Below are positions 33,628 through 44,750 of a stretch of 64,000 nt of DNA, in pieces. The position numbers were made by a program, and so were the translations under genes. Position 1 is the stretch's first letter. The number at the start of each line of letters is the position of its first letter. Source of the stretch: Lactuca virosa (Eukaryota; Streptophyta; Magnoliopsida; Asterales; Asteraceae). The stretch spans positions 309,630,707-309,694,706 of the forward strand of contig CAKMRJ010002223.1 in the NCBI GenBank assembly GCA_928212115.1, read 5' to 3'. A model generated the notes under the pieces. It saw only the letters and a program-made list of their open reading frames with translations. It did not search any database and was not told the DNA's origin.

Positions 33628-34800
33628 GTAAATGCCTTACTTGCGCAAAGGTTAAGGTCGAATACCAGAAACCCTCAGCTCTACTGCAACAGCCGGGAGA
33701 TACCGGAATGGAAGTGGGAGCGGATCACTATGGACTTCATAACCAAGTTGCCCAAGACAACGGGTGGACTTGATACCATATGGGTCATCGTCGACAGATT
33801 GACCAAGTCTGCACACTTCCTGCCTATCAAAGAAACCGACAAGATGGAGAAACTTACGAGAACCTACATTCGGAAGATTGTATGACTGCACGGTGTTCCC
33901 ATATCCATTATCTCAGACAGAGATAGTAGATTCACTTCGAGGTTCTAGCAGTCGCTACAAAGTTCCCTAGGAACTAGGTTGGACATGAGTACATCCTACC
34001 ATCCACAGACCGACGGACAAAGTGAGAGAACTATCCAAACCTTGGAAGATATGTTGCGAGCCTGTGTGATCGACTTTGGAAAAGCATGGGATACTCATTT
34101 ACCCCTTGTAGAATTTTCCTACAACAACAGTTATCACACGAGCATAAAGGCTACTCCATTCGAGGCCCTCTATGGCCGAAAGTGCATATCCCTCTATGCT
34201 GGGCTGAGGTGGGTGATACCCAGTTAGCTAAAGGACAAGTTCCTGAAAGCACTCTCACAGGTCCGGAATCATTCGGGAAAAGACAGAAAAGATAGTTCAG
34301 ATTCGTGAACGATTGAAAGCCTCTAGAGACCGACAGAAAAGCTATGCTGACAAATGAAGGAAACCGTTGGAATTCCAGGTGGGCGACCGTGTTCTATTGA
34401 AGGTCTCACCCTGGAAGGGGCTTGATACGCTTCGGAAAGCGTGGAAAGCTAAATCCAAGGTACATAGGGCCTTTCGAGATTCTCGCAAGAATCGGCCCTG
34501 TAGCTTACAAACTTAACTTACCACGCGAACTCAGTAACGTACATTCTACTTTCCACGTCTCGAACATGAAAAAGTGTCTGTCCGACGAGACTCTTGTAAT
34601 CCCACTCGACGAGATCGAGATCAACGAGAGCCTCAACTTCGTGGAAGGAACAGTAGAGATCATGGACCGGGAGGTCAAGCAAACGAAACAAAGCCGTATC
34701 CCGATAGTGAAGGTTCACTGGAACGCCAAGCGAGGACCTGAATTCACTTGGGAGCGAGAGGATCAGATGAAACTGAAATATCCTCATCTTTTTACTTAGT
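33628..34800 (+). pseudogene. pol: Gypsy B integrase core and chromodomain
   Basis: Integrase catalytic residues lie in MDFITKLP (Asp, about 33735), SDRDSRFTS (Asp, about 33915) and TDGQSERTIQT (Glu, about 34025). Several breaks interrupt it: an extra G near 33697, TGA near 33885, TAG near 33948, and shifts near 34190 and 34420. The last ORF (34422-34799) carries the GPFEIL and NVHSTFHVS segments and ends with a chromodomain of about 45 residues (IVKVHWNAKRGPEFTWERE). Chromodomains of this group direct insertion toward particular chromatin. Terminal TAG at 34797-34799. Confidence 0.9.
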
Positions 34801-34853
34801 TATTTGTAACTACTTATTTGCTTAAATTATAATTTCGGGACGAAATTCCTTCT

Positions 34854-34866
34854 AACGGGGGGATGA
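34854..34866 (+). promoter_or_regulatory. Polypurine tract of Gypsy B
   Basis: AACGGGGGGATGA directly before the 3' LTR. Element E has the same kind of tract (41867-41881, other strand). Confidence 0.85.
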
Positions 34867-36807
34867 TGTGACAACCCGAAATTTCTATTATGTACAACCT
34901 CTCACTTCAATAAGAGTCAGAACAGTTTCTGCTAACTTTCAGGCTTTTTGGATTAAGTTCTAGTGTTTTAAAGTTAGTAATTCAGGAGATGACAGGAGAG
35001 AGGATGCCCTAAGGTTTATTGTGCAACAATAATGTCCCAAAACTCCAAGAGTTTGGAGTTTACAGCCTAAACGAATGTGTTTATGGCCGTAAACCCTAAA
35101 AAGGGGGTATAAATATGACGCTTAGTCATATTTTACAACTTTTCACATTTTCAAGATCCAAATCTAAATTCTCTCTCAAGTATCATTCAACATTTCTTCA
35201 AGATCTTCAACTTGTAAGTGTTTCTAGCCCTAATAAGTTGATATCTACCCTAATCTAGTGATCTAACATGATTCCATCCGTGAAATCATTCCAAAAGTGT
35301 AGATCTTCAAGTTTCACCAAGAACACCAAGAACACACACTAGTGTTCTTGGACTTTTAGCACCTTTTCGAGCTTCTACCTAGTAAGTACTCCTACCCTAG
35401 TGTGTTATAAGGCTTGTTACACTTCTAACTATCAAGAAAACACCCAAGAAACAAAGGATCAAAGCTGTTTACGGTCCAAGAACACCTTGGACCGTAAACC
35501 CTATTAAGGGTGCCAAAGTGTGCCCTAGTTGCTTCTAAGCCTTGGAAACTAGTCTAGACCCCTTCCTTAATGTGTTTAGTTCTTGAAAACATCAAAAGAC
35601 CATAAATCATGTGGGTCTACGACCGTAAACCCAAAGACAAATGGTCCAGGGACCGTAAACTCCCTAAGGGAGTGAAATGGTGCCCTAATCTCTTCCTAAG
35701 GATTAAACATGAAGTAGGAATGCTTCTTGTGATCTTTAAGGCTTCAAAACACAAAATGGTCAAAGAAACATGAGTCTACGGCCGTCAACTCATGGGTTTA
35801 CGACCGTAAACTCAAGGAGTTATGGTCACAAAACCGTAAACTCCAAGGGAGTTTACCCTTGAACCCCAAACTCAATAGCAAGGTCCTACCACCCTTAGAT
35901 GCAATCCTTATGATTTATAGCACTTAAATCAAGTGTTTTACATGTCTTAGGATGTCTTAAACTTGGTTAATTCGTTGTTTTATGACTAATTGGATGCATA
36001 TATGTGATTATATGTTAACTAGGATCATTGTGTGTGTACAAGTCTTCACTTGACACTTAGGATCCTAAATCATTCAGTTCATCCACAACCACCCACTACA
36101 GGTGAGTTCATACCCCTTAATCAATCTTTTAAATGATTTTAAATGCTTTCATGGGGGGGGGGGGGGAATACAAGTAGAAAACAGGAAGTTATAGAATCAA
36201 TCACATGTGATTTATAACTGTGTTTTCAACCAACTGATTTCACATACTTCAAAATGTGATAAATACAATAGTTTTCGGTTGTTTTATACTTTGTTATCAA
36301 ATGATTTACTTTTGAATTATTTTATAAACTTACATCAAGTCATCATTATTTATTGTTCAAAACTCTTTAATGTTTTACAAAACCCCTTTCAACTTATTGT
36401 TAAAAACCATATCTATACACTAATGTTTCATATACATATGTATTGATATGGGAGCTTTCATTCTTTCTTCAGTTCCAACACTCTTGTGTAGCAAGGGTGT
36501 ATAAAACTACTTGGACATTCAATTTACATTCCAATAAACTATTATAGGTATAGTTTAGGGGATACAAACTACTATTCCTATTACAAGGAATTACACAAGA
36601 GTCGGTTCATTCATGACTCTATACTAATACATTACATACAATATGAAGAGATACTATTACTATGAAAGAACACTCATGTATTAAAACTTTACTTTTAATG
36701 CAATGTATGATGTTGTTGCTTGTTTACTACTTTGCACTGTTATGATACTTTACATGACGTCCTCCACCCCTGAAGGTTTCCGCCGTTCTTGGTTTTGGGG
36801 TGTGACA
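34867..36807 (+). repeat. 3' LTR of Gypsy B (1941 bp, internally deleted)
   Basis: Same ends as the 5' LTR; TATAAATA at 35108-35115, the 33-base perfect hairpin at 35467-35499, a G14 tract at 36153-36166. About 600 bp present in the other copies are missing at 36660, where GATACTATTAC joins TATGAAAG. A shared ATTAC at the break point suggests slippage or microhomology repair. The polyG tract and mutated palindromes (for example GGGTCTACGACCG near 35612) show ongoing change. Confidence 0.9.
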
Positions 36808-36812
36808 ATTTG

Positions 36813-37160
36813 AGTCAAAGTTTATCCGTTCCTTTTACCCTAAGAGGGATAAAAGCGATATATGTGGGACCCTCGATGATTTAGTGATGACACCCTAAAG
36901 CGCTTGGCCAAGTCAGGACTGATTTGATTTGTTCAATTAGTCAGTCGTCATAAATTGGAAATCGGGAAAAAAACACATAAACAGAGAGTATGATTAAAAT
37001 CCATGTCTCAGTTCATACGATATCTAGAATGGAGGAATATATGATCCCATCTCTAAAGGACACGTTGCTGATAAGATCAGAGTTTGACAACGACTTTTGA
37101 AAGCTACGATTGCTAATCAGGTTCTAAAGTTGTACTTGCAAAATAGTTATTAGACTTATC
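36813..37160 (+). other. End of Copia A 3' UTR
   Basis: Resumes after the ATTTG duplication of Gypsy B. Homologous to about 24850-25200 of Copia C, with the same CCCTCGATGATTT block and GCTACGATTGCTA near the end. Confidence 0.7.
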
Positions 37161-37172
37161 CAAGTGGGAGAC
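37161..37172 (+). promoter_or_regulatory. Polypurine tract of Copia A
   Basis: CAAGTGGGAGAC directly before the 3' LTR, identical to that of Copia C. Confidence 0.88.
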
Positions 37173-37981
37173 TGTTGGATTAGGTGTCTAAGACCATAAC
37201 TATTTTGGTATGTACTTGACCCGATTATGAGCATGGTCCTTTTGGGTTGCCTTCACCGTAGCAACTGATAGGATGAATAATGGAGAAAGAGGATTAATTG
37301 TGATTTATTAATATATTATATGAATAATATATTAAAAGAGAAATCATATGGTTTAATTAATATTGATCAAGAATTAATTTAGAATTAATTTTGTGGTCAA
37401 AAGAGATTAACTAAACCAAAGGGACTGATACTGTAATTATAAGATAGTTACAAAGTTGGCCTTAGGATCCATAAGGAAGCAATGGACGAATTCTATGTGG
37501 GAGTCCATATAGAAATCGTCCAAGGGGCCTTCTGGAAGGATCCTTTGGGTTGCTTAAGGACTAAGCAACTGGATTAGGGTTTTGACTGAAACCCTAATTG
37601 CTCAGCTATATAAGGAACCCTTGGGCATGCCAAAATGGGCCACTAGAAACCCTAGAAGGATTCCATTGCCGATTTTGAGCCTCTCCTCTCTCTCTTGTTC
37701 TTCCTTATTGCTAGTGGTGTTTGTGAATCCATTAGAGGTGCAACACTTGAGGCACTAGGCTTTCAGAAATCAAGATTAAGAAGGATTGTGTTGTTATTGC
37801 TACATAACAATAAAGGTAATGTTTCTAACCCTAATCATATGTCAATTTCGAAATATATGGTAGTTCATAGGGTTTATTGCTTTGGTATTCAATTTTGTAT
37901 GTTCAAATTAGAAAAACCTAGATCAAATCAATTAGGCTTGCATGAACACCATATGAATGATGTTATGCTCATAACCCATCA
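37173..37981 (+). repeat. 3' LTR of Copia A (809 bp)
   Basis: Near identical to 9475-10284; TATATAAG at about 37605-37612. Differences from the 5' LTR are scattered substitutions of a few percent, so the insertion is fairly recent. Confidence 0.93.
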
Positions 37982-37986
37982 ACTTT

Positions 37987-38972
37987 ACCCTTCAACACAT
38001 ATTTTCAGTCTAGATCTGGAAGATAGGGCTCCATTTTGAAGAATAGTAGTTTAATGCATTAAGTGGGTTGGCTGAACGAAGAACTCGACGATTTCTTAAG
38101 GGAACTCAGCGAGTTGTGTTTGGTTTGTCTCAAATTTTGTTAAGAAAGGAAGAACTCAACGAGTTAAAGGAAAACTTGGTGAGTTGTATCAAAATATCGC
38201 GATTATGTGCTTAATGGAAACTCGGCGAGTTATGGGATAACTCGACGAGTTGAGTCAACTCAGATCATTTACTTTGACTTTTGATTTATGCTTTTGACCA
38301 AGTTTTTCCAAAGGGGTGTTGAGGTAACCTGAATTGTATTCGAGGGAGATATGGGCTTAGGATAAGACCCATATGGGATCGGGCCCAATTTCGAAATTTG
38401 GTCCATTAATGGGCTTTTATGGATCTTATAGTTTTGGGCCTTGTTGGTTTTGGGCTTGGGCCTTGGTTGTGAGTCTTGATGAACCAGGGGTAAAATGGTC
38501 ATTTTACCCTAAGTTTGGACTATGGATCATGGTTTGGATTTAAGTTGCTAATCGGATGTTGTTTGGGTATTAATAGTTTGGGAAGTCGTCAGGTCAGCAG
38601 CTAAGGTTTCGTGCAGTGAGCTTCAGCATTCGAGGTGAGTCTCCTCACTGTTCGTATAGCTCGAAGGCACCAATGTCGGCCCGTTTGGTTTATGTATTAT
38701 AGGAAGACCCGGGGGTTAGCCCTTGGCATTATGTATGGAAGACCAGGAGGTGGATCCTGCCACACTGTATGAAAGGCCATAGTCTGAACTGTGGCAATTA
38801 TAAGTTAAGTAGTTATAGATTGTATGCTAGTTTTCTTTGTGATGCTTGCATTGAAGACCCGGAGGTGGCTCCTGACACTTGTCTGTAAGACCTAGGGTTG
38901 TGGCCCCTAACCTGGCAAAAAAGACCACGAGGTGGCTCGTGGCATAATGGCAAGACTATACGCGACACATAG
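37987..38972 (+). repeat. 3' LTR of Element 1, second part
   Basis: Continues from the Copia A target site and matches about 970-1915 of the 5' LTR, including AACTCGGCGAGTT near 38219-38231 and AACTCGACGAGTT near 38239-38251. It ends at 38972, where element E is inserted. The remaining ~340 bases of the LTR do not reappear beyond E. Confidence 0.88.
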
Positions 38973-41866
38973 TGTCACACCCCAAAACCGGAACGGCGGA
39001 AACGTTCGGGGGTGGAGGACGTCATGTAGAGTATCACAACAATGCAAAGTAGTAAACAAGCAACAACATCATCCATTGCATTAATAATATAATTTAATAC
39101 AAGTGTGTTCTGTCAAGTTATATAGACACCAAAAAATATCATCAAAATAAAAGATGAGTCTCGAACGAGCTCCATCTTCTAAAACCTGGCACCGGTAACC
39201 TGTCTACTGGTGACCTGAGAATAGTAGTTATTTTGAAAGAGTTTATCAGCTTTAAAGCTGGTGAGAGTCATAAGTTATAATGTCTGTGTTTTGTAATGAA
39301 AGTGTTTGTAAGTCTGTAATGTATAAGTTTTTGTAAAAGTTTGTAATTGTTTGAACTCTCCTAGAAAACCCTATGTTTCCTACAAAAGTAGCCTTCTACC
39401 AAGGCATCTAGTGTCTGTGTGTGTGTCTCTTGTAAGAGTATGTATTTTCCCAAATCTGACTATCATTAACCAAAAATATAGTTTCTACATTATTGTTTGT
39501 TGTGTGAATATCACAAAGTAAATGTAAAGGGAAAATGATATAGTACTGTAGTGTTGTATTAAGTAACTACTGTTGTACTAATTACTTTAAACCAATTGTT
39601 ATTTAAAGTACCAATGTGATCGGCCTGTATCCTGCTACCGACTCTAGTAAAACGACGACGTAAGACGTCGTAAGAAATGACGTTTGGCACCCGTAGACTT
39701 GCAAGTCCCACTGTAGCGAGCAGCAAGGTGTAGGATACTCAATCCAGTATAGATCTATACACAAACTCATACGCCCTCCACTTAAGGATTCTGGATACAA
39801 AACGGGTCATGACAGGTAGTGCCCATGCCCCCGTTAAGTGGCTCACATAACTGTAAGTAATGGTATATGTATATGTATATTATGTGCTAGCTGTATTGTG
39901 TGTTCTTTCCCTGTCTAGCATGTATGTTTGGTTTCTCATAACTGTGTGTTTGTTTGTTTCTCATCACTATGGTATTGTTTGTTTCTCATCACTATGTATT
40001 ATGTTTGTTTCTCATCACTATGTATTAGGTTTGTTTCTCATCATTCTGTATTATTGTTTTTTCTCATCACTATGTTATATGTTTTTTCTCATCACTATGT
40101 ATTACTCATGAATGAACTGACTCATTGTATGTTTCATTGTTCTAGTAATAGTATCTTCCTAAACTATACCTATTATAGTTTTTACTAGTAATGTTGGTTG
40201 TGTATAGAAACATGTTGTGTACCTTGCTACCCAAGGCATTGAACTGAATGAAAGAAGTAACCTTTTATATCTATACACATATACATGATATATAACTAGG
40301 ATTCAAACGACCTTCAGACAAATAAACCCGAATACCCTAAGTCCACAACCAACAAGGAAAAGAAGTAAGGTGAGCTATCAGTCATAAGTCCTTTCAATCC
40401 TACTTATATAATTATATCCATTAGATACACAGAATATAAGTTAAAAGAGTTAAATAAAAGTATTTGATATGTAAAGAGTTTGTGTAAAACAGTTGAAGTA
40501 AAACAGTTTTATGACACAGTTTGAAAAGTAAGAAATCCACTTGTTTGGTAGTAATTAATCACATGTGATTGATATAATAACTATAATAGTTTCAACTTGT
40601 ATCCCCCCCCCATAAAAGAATTAAAAACATTTAAAAGGTTATTAAGGGTATGACTCACCTGTTGTGAGTGGTTTGGATGAACGGAATGTATAGGATGCTA
40701 GGTGTCAAGTGAAGACTTGTACACCACACGATGATCCTAGTTAACATATAATAGACATATATGTATCCAATTAGTCTTAAACAACTAATTTAACAAAGTT
40801 AAGACATCCTAGGACATGTAAAACACCTTTTTTAAGTGCTATAAGTCCTAAGGATTGCATCTAAGTGTTGTAGGACATTGCTATTGAGTTTAGGGTTCAA
40901 GGGGACCCTTTATTGGAGTTTACAGTTTTGTGACCATAACTCATTGATTTTACAGCCATAAACTCATGGTACTTTTACCATGTTGAGTTTTGAAGCTTTA
41001 CAAGTCCTAAGAAGCATTCCTACTTCATGTATAAGCCTTAGGAAGAGATTAGGGCACCATTTCACTCCTTTAGGGGTTTAACGCCTTGGACCATTTGTCT
41101 TTGGGTTTACGGCCGTAAACCCAAATGATATATGGTCTTTTGATGTTTTCGAGTACTAAACACATTAAGGAAAGGGTCTAGACTTGTTTCCAAGGCTTAG
41201 AAGGAACTAGGGCACACTTTGGCACCCTTACTAGGGTTTACGGTCCAAGGTGTTCTTAGACCGTAAACACCTTTGATCCTTTGATTCTTGGTGTTTTCTA
41301 GTTGATTAAGAAGTATACAAGCCTATAATATAACACACTAGGGTAAGAGTACTTACAAGTAGAAGCTTGAAAAGGGGCTAAAAGTCCAAAACACTAGTGT
41401 GTGTTCTTCGGGTTCTTGGGGAAACTTGAAGATCTACACTTTGGAATGATTTTCACGATAGAATCATGTAGATCATAGATTAAGTAAGATATCAACTTTT
41501 TAGGGCTAGAAGCACTTACAATGTTGAAGATCAAGAAGAAAAGTCGATGATACTTGAGAGAGAATTGAGTTTTGGATCTTGAAATTGTGAAAAGTGGTAA
41601 ATAATGACTAAGTGTCATATTTATACCCTCTTTTTGGGTTTACGGCCGTAAACACCTTTGTTTAGGCTGTAAACTCCAAACTCTTGGAGTTTTGGGACAT
41701 TATTGTTGCACAATAAACCCTAGGGCATCCTCTCTCCTGTTATCTCCTGAAGTACTAATCTTAAAATACTCAAACTTATTCCAATAAGCTTGAAAATTAG
41801 CAGAAACAGTTTTTGACTCCTATTGAAGTGAATGGTTGTACATAATAGAAATTTCAAGTTGTTACA
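38973..41866 (-). repeat. 3' LTR of Gypsy E (2894 bp)
   Basis: In plus-strand sense it starts TGTCACACCCC and ends GTTGTTACA. It contains a perfect 26-bp palindrome at 41100-41125, the 33-base hairpin at 41236-41268, GTTTACGGCCGTAAAC near 41638-41653, a C9 (G9) tract at 40603-40611, and a 25-26 bp minisatellite at 39932-40110. The Tyr/Leu-rich ORFs at 39860-40188 are that minisatellite read in frame, not genes. Confidence 0.9.
39932..40110 (-). repeat. Minisatellite in E 3' LTR, seven units
   Basis: TTTCTCATCACTATGTATTA-like units start at 39932, 39957, 39982, 40008, 40034, 40060 and 40085 (period 25-26). The E 5' LTR has only five (49009-49137). Confidence 0.88.
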
Positions 41867-41881
41867 TCATCCCCCTATTAG
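41867..41881 (-). promoter_or_regulatory. Polypurine tract of Gypsy E
   Basis: On the minus strand CTAATAGGGGGATGA stands directly before the 3' LTR. Confidence 0.8.
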
Positions 41882-41929
41882 AAGGAATTTCGTCCCGAAA
41901 TTAGAATTTAAGCAAATAAGTAGTTACAA

Positions 41930-43370
41930 ATAACTAAGCAAAAAGACGAGGATATTTCAGTTTCATCTGATGCTCTCGTTCCCAAGTGAATTCAGGTCCT
42001 CGCTCGGCGTTCTAGCGAACCTTCACTATCGAGATACGACTTTGTTTCGTTTGCTTGACCTCCTGGTCCATGATCTCTACTGGTTCTTCCACGAAGTTGA
42101 GGCTCTCGTTGATCTCGATCTCGTCGAGTGGGATTACAAGAGTCTCGTCGGACAGACACTTTTTCAAGTTCGAGACGTAGAAAGTAGAATGTACGTTACT
42201 GAGTTCGCGTGGTAAGTTAAGTTTGTAAGCTACATGGCCGATTCTTGCGAGAATCTCGAAAGGCCCTATGTACCTTGGATTTAGCTTTCCACGCTTTCCG
42301 AAGCCTATCAAGCCCTTCCAGGGTGAGACCTTCAATAGAACACGGTCGCCCACCTGGAATTCCAACGGTTTCCTTCGTTTATCAGCGTAGCTTTTCTGTC
42401 GGTCTCTAGAGGCTTTCAATCGTTCACGAATCTGAACGATCTTCTCTGTCGTTTCCCGAATGATCTCCGGACCTGTGAGAGTGTTATCAGGAACTCGTCC
42501 TTTAGCTAACCGGGTATCACCCACCTCAGCCCAGCACAGAGGGGATCTGCACTTTCGGCCATAGAGGGCCTCGAATGGAGCAGCCTTTATGCTTGTGTGA
42601 TAACTGTTGTTGTAGGAAAATTCGACAAGGGGTAAATGAGTATGCCATGCTTTCCCAAAGTCGATCACACAGGCTCGCAACATATCTTCGAAGGTTTGGA
42701 TAGTCCTCTCACTTTGCCCGTCTGTCTGTGGATGGTAGGCTGTACTCATGTCCAGCCTAGTTCCTAGGGAACTTTATATAGTGACTGCCAGAACCTCGAA
42801 GTGAATCTACTATCTCTGTCCGAGATAATGGATATGGGAACACCGTGCAGTCGTACAATCTCCCTAATGTAAGTTCTTGTAAGCTTCTCCATCTTGTCTG
42901 TTTCCTTGATAGGCAGGAAGTGTGCGGACATGGTCAATCTATCGACGATGACCCATATGGTATCAAGTCCACCCGTTGTCTTGGGCAACTTGGTTATGAA
43001 GTCCATAGTGATCCGCTCCCACTTCCATTCCGGTATCTCTGGTTGTTGTAGTAGACCGGAGGGTTTCTGGTATTCGACCTTGACCTTGGCGCAAGTAAGG
43101 CATTTACTCACGAAGGTAGCAATCTCTGCTTTCATGTTAGGCCACCAGTATAGCTTTTTAAGATCCAGATACATCTTATCTGAACCTGGGTGGACGGAAT
43201 AACGAGTGTTGCACGCCTCGTTCATGACCAAGTCTTTGAAACCTCCAAGTTTCGAGGTCCAGATCCGATCCATGAAATAATAAGCTCCGCTACCCTTAAC
43301 CTCCAAGTTCTTATCCATCCCTCTCAATGATTCACCTGCCACATTTTCAGGTTTCAAAGCTTCGAGCTGA
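41930..43370 (-). pseudogene. pol: Gypsy E integrase and chromodomain
   Basis: Two large ORFs on the minus strand. The first (43357-42764, 197 aa) has the zinc domain, but its first His has become Cys (NEACNTRYSVHP); CLTC is intact at 86-89, and the core has Asp119 (TMDFITK) and Asp180 (ISDRDSRF). It breaks off near 42764, and the second ORF (42749-42012, 245 aa) starts with YHPQTDGQSERT, which holds the catalytic Glu, and runs through GPFEIL. A TAG at 42012-42014 replaces a conserved Trp at the start of the chromodomain; the rest (RGPEFTWERE) reads on to about 41937. Few lesions overall, so this is the best-kept integrase of its family here. Confidence 0.92.
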
Positions 43371-43376
43371 GCCTCC

Positions 43377-44750
43377 TTAATCTGTGTGGAAAAAGTGCGA
43401 ATGGATAGTCATAGTCAATGATTTGACTCTACGACCAGAATATTCTTTCCGACTTAGGGCGTCAGCTACTACGTTGGCTTTACCCGGATGATAACGAATT
43501 TCGCATTCGTAATCACTGAGTAGCTCGACCCACCGTCGTTGTCTCATGTTGAGCTCCTTCTGGTCGAATATGTGTTGTAGGCTTTTGCGGTCTGTAAAGA
43601 TAGTGCTTTTTGTACCGTACAGGTAGTGTCTCCAGATCTTCAGAGCAAACACAACTGCTCCTAGCTCAAGATCGTGGGTAGTCTAGTTGACCTCATGTGT
43701 CTTTAGCTGTCTCGAGGCATAGGCGATGACCTTACCTCGCTGCATCAGAACACATCCGAGTCCTTGATTTGATGCATCGCAATAGACAACGAAGTCTTCT
43801 ATCCCTTCCGGGAGGGATAGTATTGGTGTGGTGCACAAGGCTCGCTTGAGCGTTTGGAACGCTCTCTCGTGCTTCTCTTCCTAGTCAAAGGCCACGCCCT
43901 TCTGGGTCAGTGTTGTAAGAGGTTTCGCAATGCGGGAGAAGTTCTGAATGAACCTGCGATAGTAGCCAGCGAGGCCTAGAAATTGACGAATTTCTGTAGG
44001 CGTCTTCGGTGCTGACCAGCTCTCAATGGCTTTAATTTTGGAAGGGTCCACGTGTATTACCTCTTTGCTAACCACGTGCCCTAAGAATTCGACTCTTCGG
44101 ATCCAAAATTCGCATTTCGAGAACTTCGCTTAAAGCTTCTCCGCACGCAGGGTTTCTAAGACTAGTCGCAAATGTTGATTATGCTCCTCCTCACTATGAG
44201 AGTAGATAAGTATGTCATCGATGAAAACGATGACGAACTGATCCAAGTAAGGACGACACACCCTATTCATTAAGTCCATGAATACTGCAGGCGCGTTTGT
44301 TAATCCGAACGGCATCACTACGAATTCGTAGTGCCCATAACGAGTTCGGAAGGCTGTCTTCGGAACATCCTCCCCTAGCACTCATAGTTGGTGATATCCG
44401 GACCTTAAGTAGATTTTTGAAAAGAAGTTCGCCCCTTGAAGTTGATCGAATAAATCGTCAATCCGAGGCAAAGGATAACGATTTTTGATGGTCAGTTTGT
44501 TGAGCTCCCTGTAGTCGATGCACATACGAAACGATCCGTCTTTCTTCTTGACGAACAAGACTGGAGCTCCCCAGGGTGAGAAGCTTGGTCTTATAAAGCC
44601 CTTGCTGAGCAGTTCGTTAAGTTGACAGGACAATTCTTGCATCTCTGCAGGTGCTAGACGATAGGGCGATTTGGCTACGGGGGTAGCCCCTGGAACTAAG
44701 TCGATTCTGAACTCGACTTGACGTTGCAGAGGTAATCATGGGAGTTCTTC
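43377..44750 (-). pseudogene. pol: Gypsy E reverse transcriptase and RNase H
   Basis: Reading on the minus strand, RT starts near 44700 with MQELSCQLNELL, SPWGAPVLFVKKKDGSFRMCIDY and NRYPLPRI. It meets a TGA after SGYHQL (44379-44381), where the family has Arg, then continues through GHYEFVVMPFGLTNAP to the active site VFIDDILIYS (FIDD at about 44220). A TAA ends it after ETLRAEKL (about 44130). The connection part (GYYRRFIQNFS) runs to 43881 and a TAG replaces Trp. RNase H reads from about 43790 (YCDASNQGLG) with one TAG near 43684, then FTDRKSLQHIF and GKANVVADALSRK. Most lesions are single-base stops. Confidence 0.9.

Larger units (their letters stand above)
15973..36807 (+). mobile_element. 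Gypsy B: Tekay-like Ty3/gypsy chromovirus
   Basis: LTRs start TGTGACAACCCG and end GGTGTGACA. The target duplication ATTTG is perfect (15968-15972 and 36808-36812). Inside are a tRNA-Met primer site, an extra coiled-coil ORF, gag, RT, RNase H, integrase and a C-terminal chromodomain, in the order typical of chromoviruses; the long LTR suggests the Tekay/Del lineage. Frames are broken many times, and the nucleocapsid and protease segment is deleted. It carries Copia C in its 5' LTR and solo LTR D in its leader, and lies itself in the 3' UTR of Copia A. Confidence 0.93.
9475..37981 (+). mobile_element. Copia A: non-autonomous Ty1/copia element with nested Gypsy B
   Basis: The LTRs at 9475-10284 and 37173-37981 are 810 and 809 bp and differ by a few percent. 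The target duplication ACTTT is perfect (9470-9474 and 37982-37986). Primer site and polypurine tract are present. The only coding content is a broken gag; no integrase, RT or RNase H is present. Its leader and 3' UTR are clearly related to those of Copia C, so it was probably mobilised by proteins of a C-like element. Gypsy B sits in its 3' UTR (15973-36807). Confidence 0.93.
109..38972 (+). mobile_element. Element 1: non-autonomous Ty3/gypsy LTR retrotransposon, host of the nested block
   Basis: The 5' LTR (109-2254) and the start of the 3' LTR (8761 onward) share long near-identical stretches, both opening TGTAA. A tRNA-Met type primer site follows the first and a purine tract precedes the second. 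The internal part holds a Ty3/gypsy gag with zinc knuckles but no protease, RT or integrase, so it could move only with enzymes supplied by a relative. Three insertions lie inside it: solo LTR K in gag, the Copia A nest in the 3' LTR (9475-37981), and element E further along the same LTR (from 38973). The last ~340 bases of the 3' LTR are missing. It is the oldest element of its block because everything else is inserted into it. Confidence 0.9.

Noticed and set aside
39860..40188. Tyr/Leu/Phe-rich ORFs that look like membrane proteins, also at 48937-49276
   Set aside because: They are a 25-26 bp minisatellite in the LTR read in open frames; low complexity and no start context.
41394..41618. 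Minus-strand 74-aa ORF in the E 3' LTR
   Set aside because: Lies in the transcribed part of the LTR, is not kept in frame in the B, D or K copies, and has no motif.
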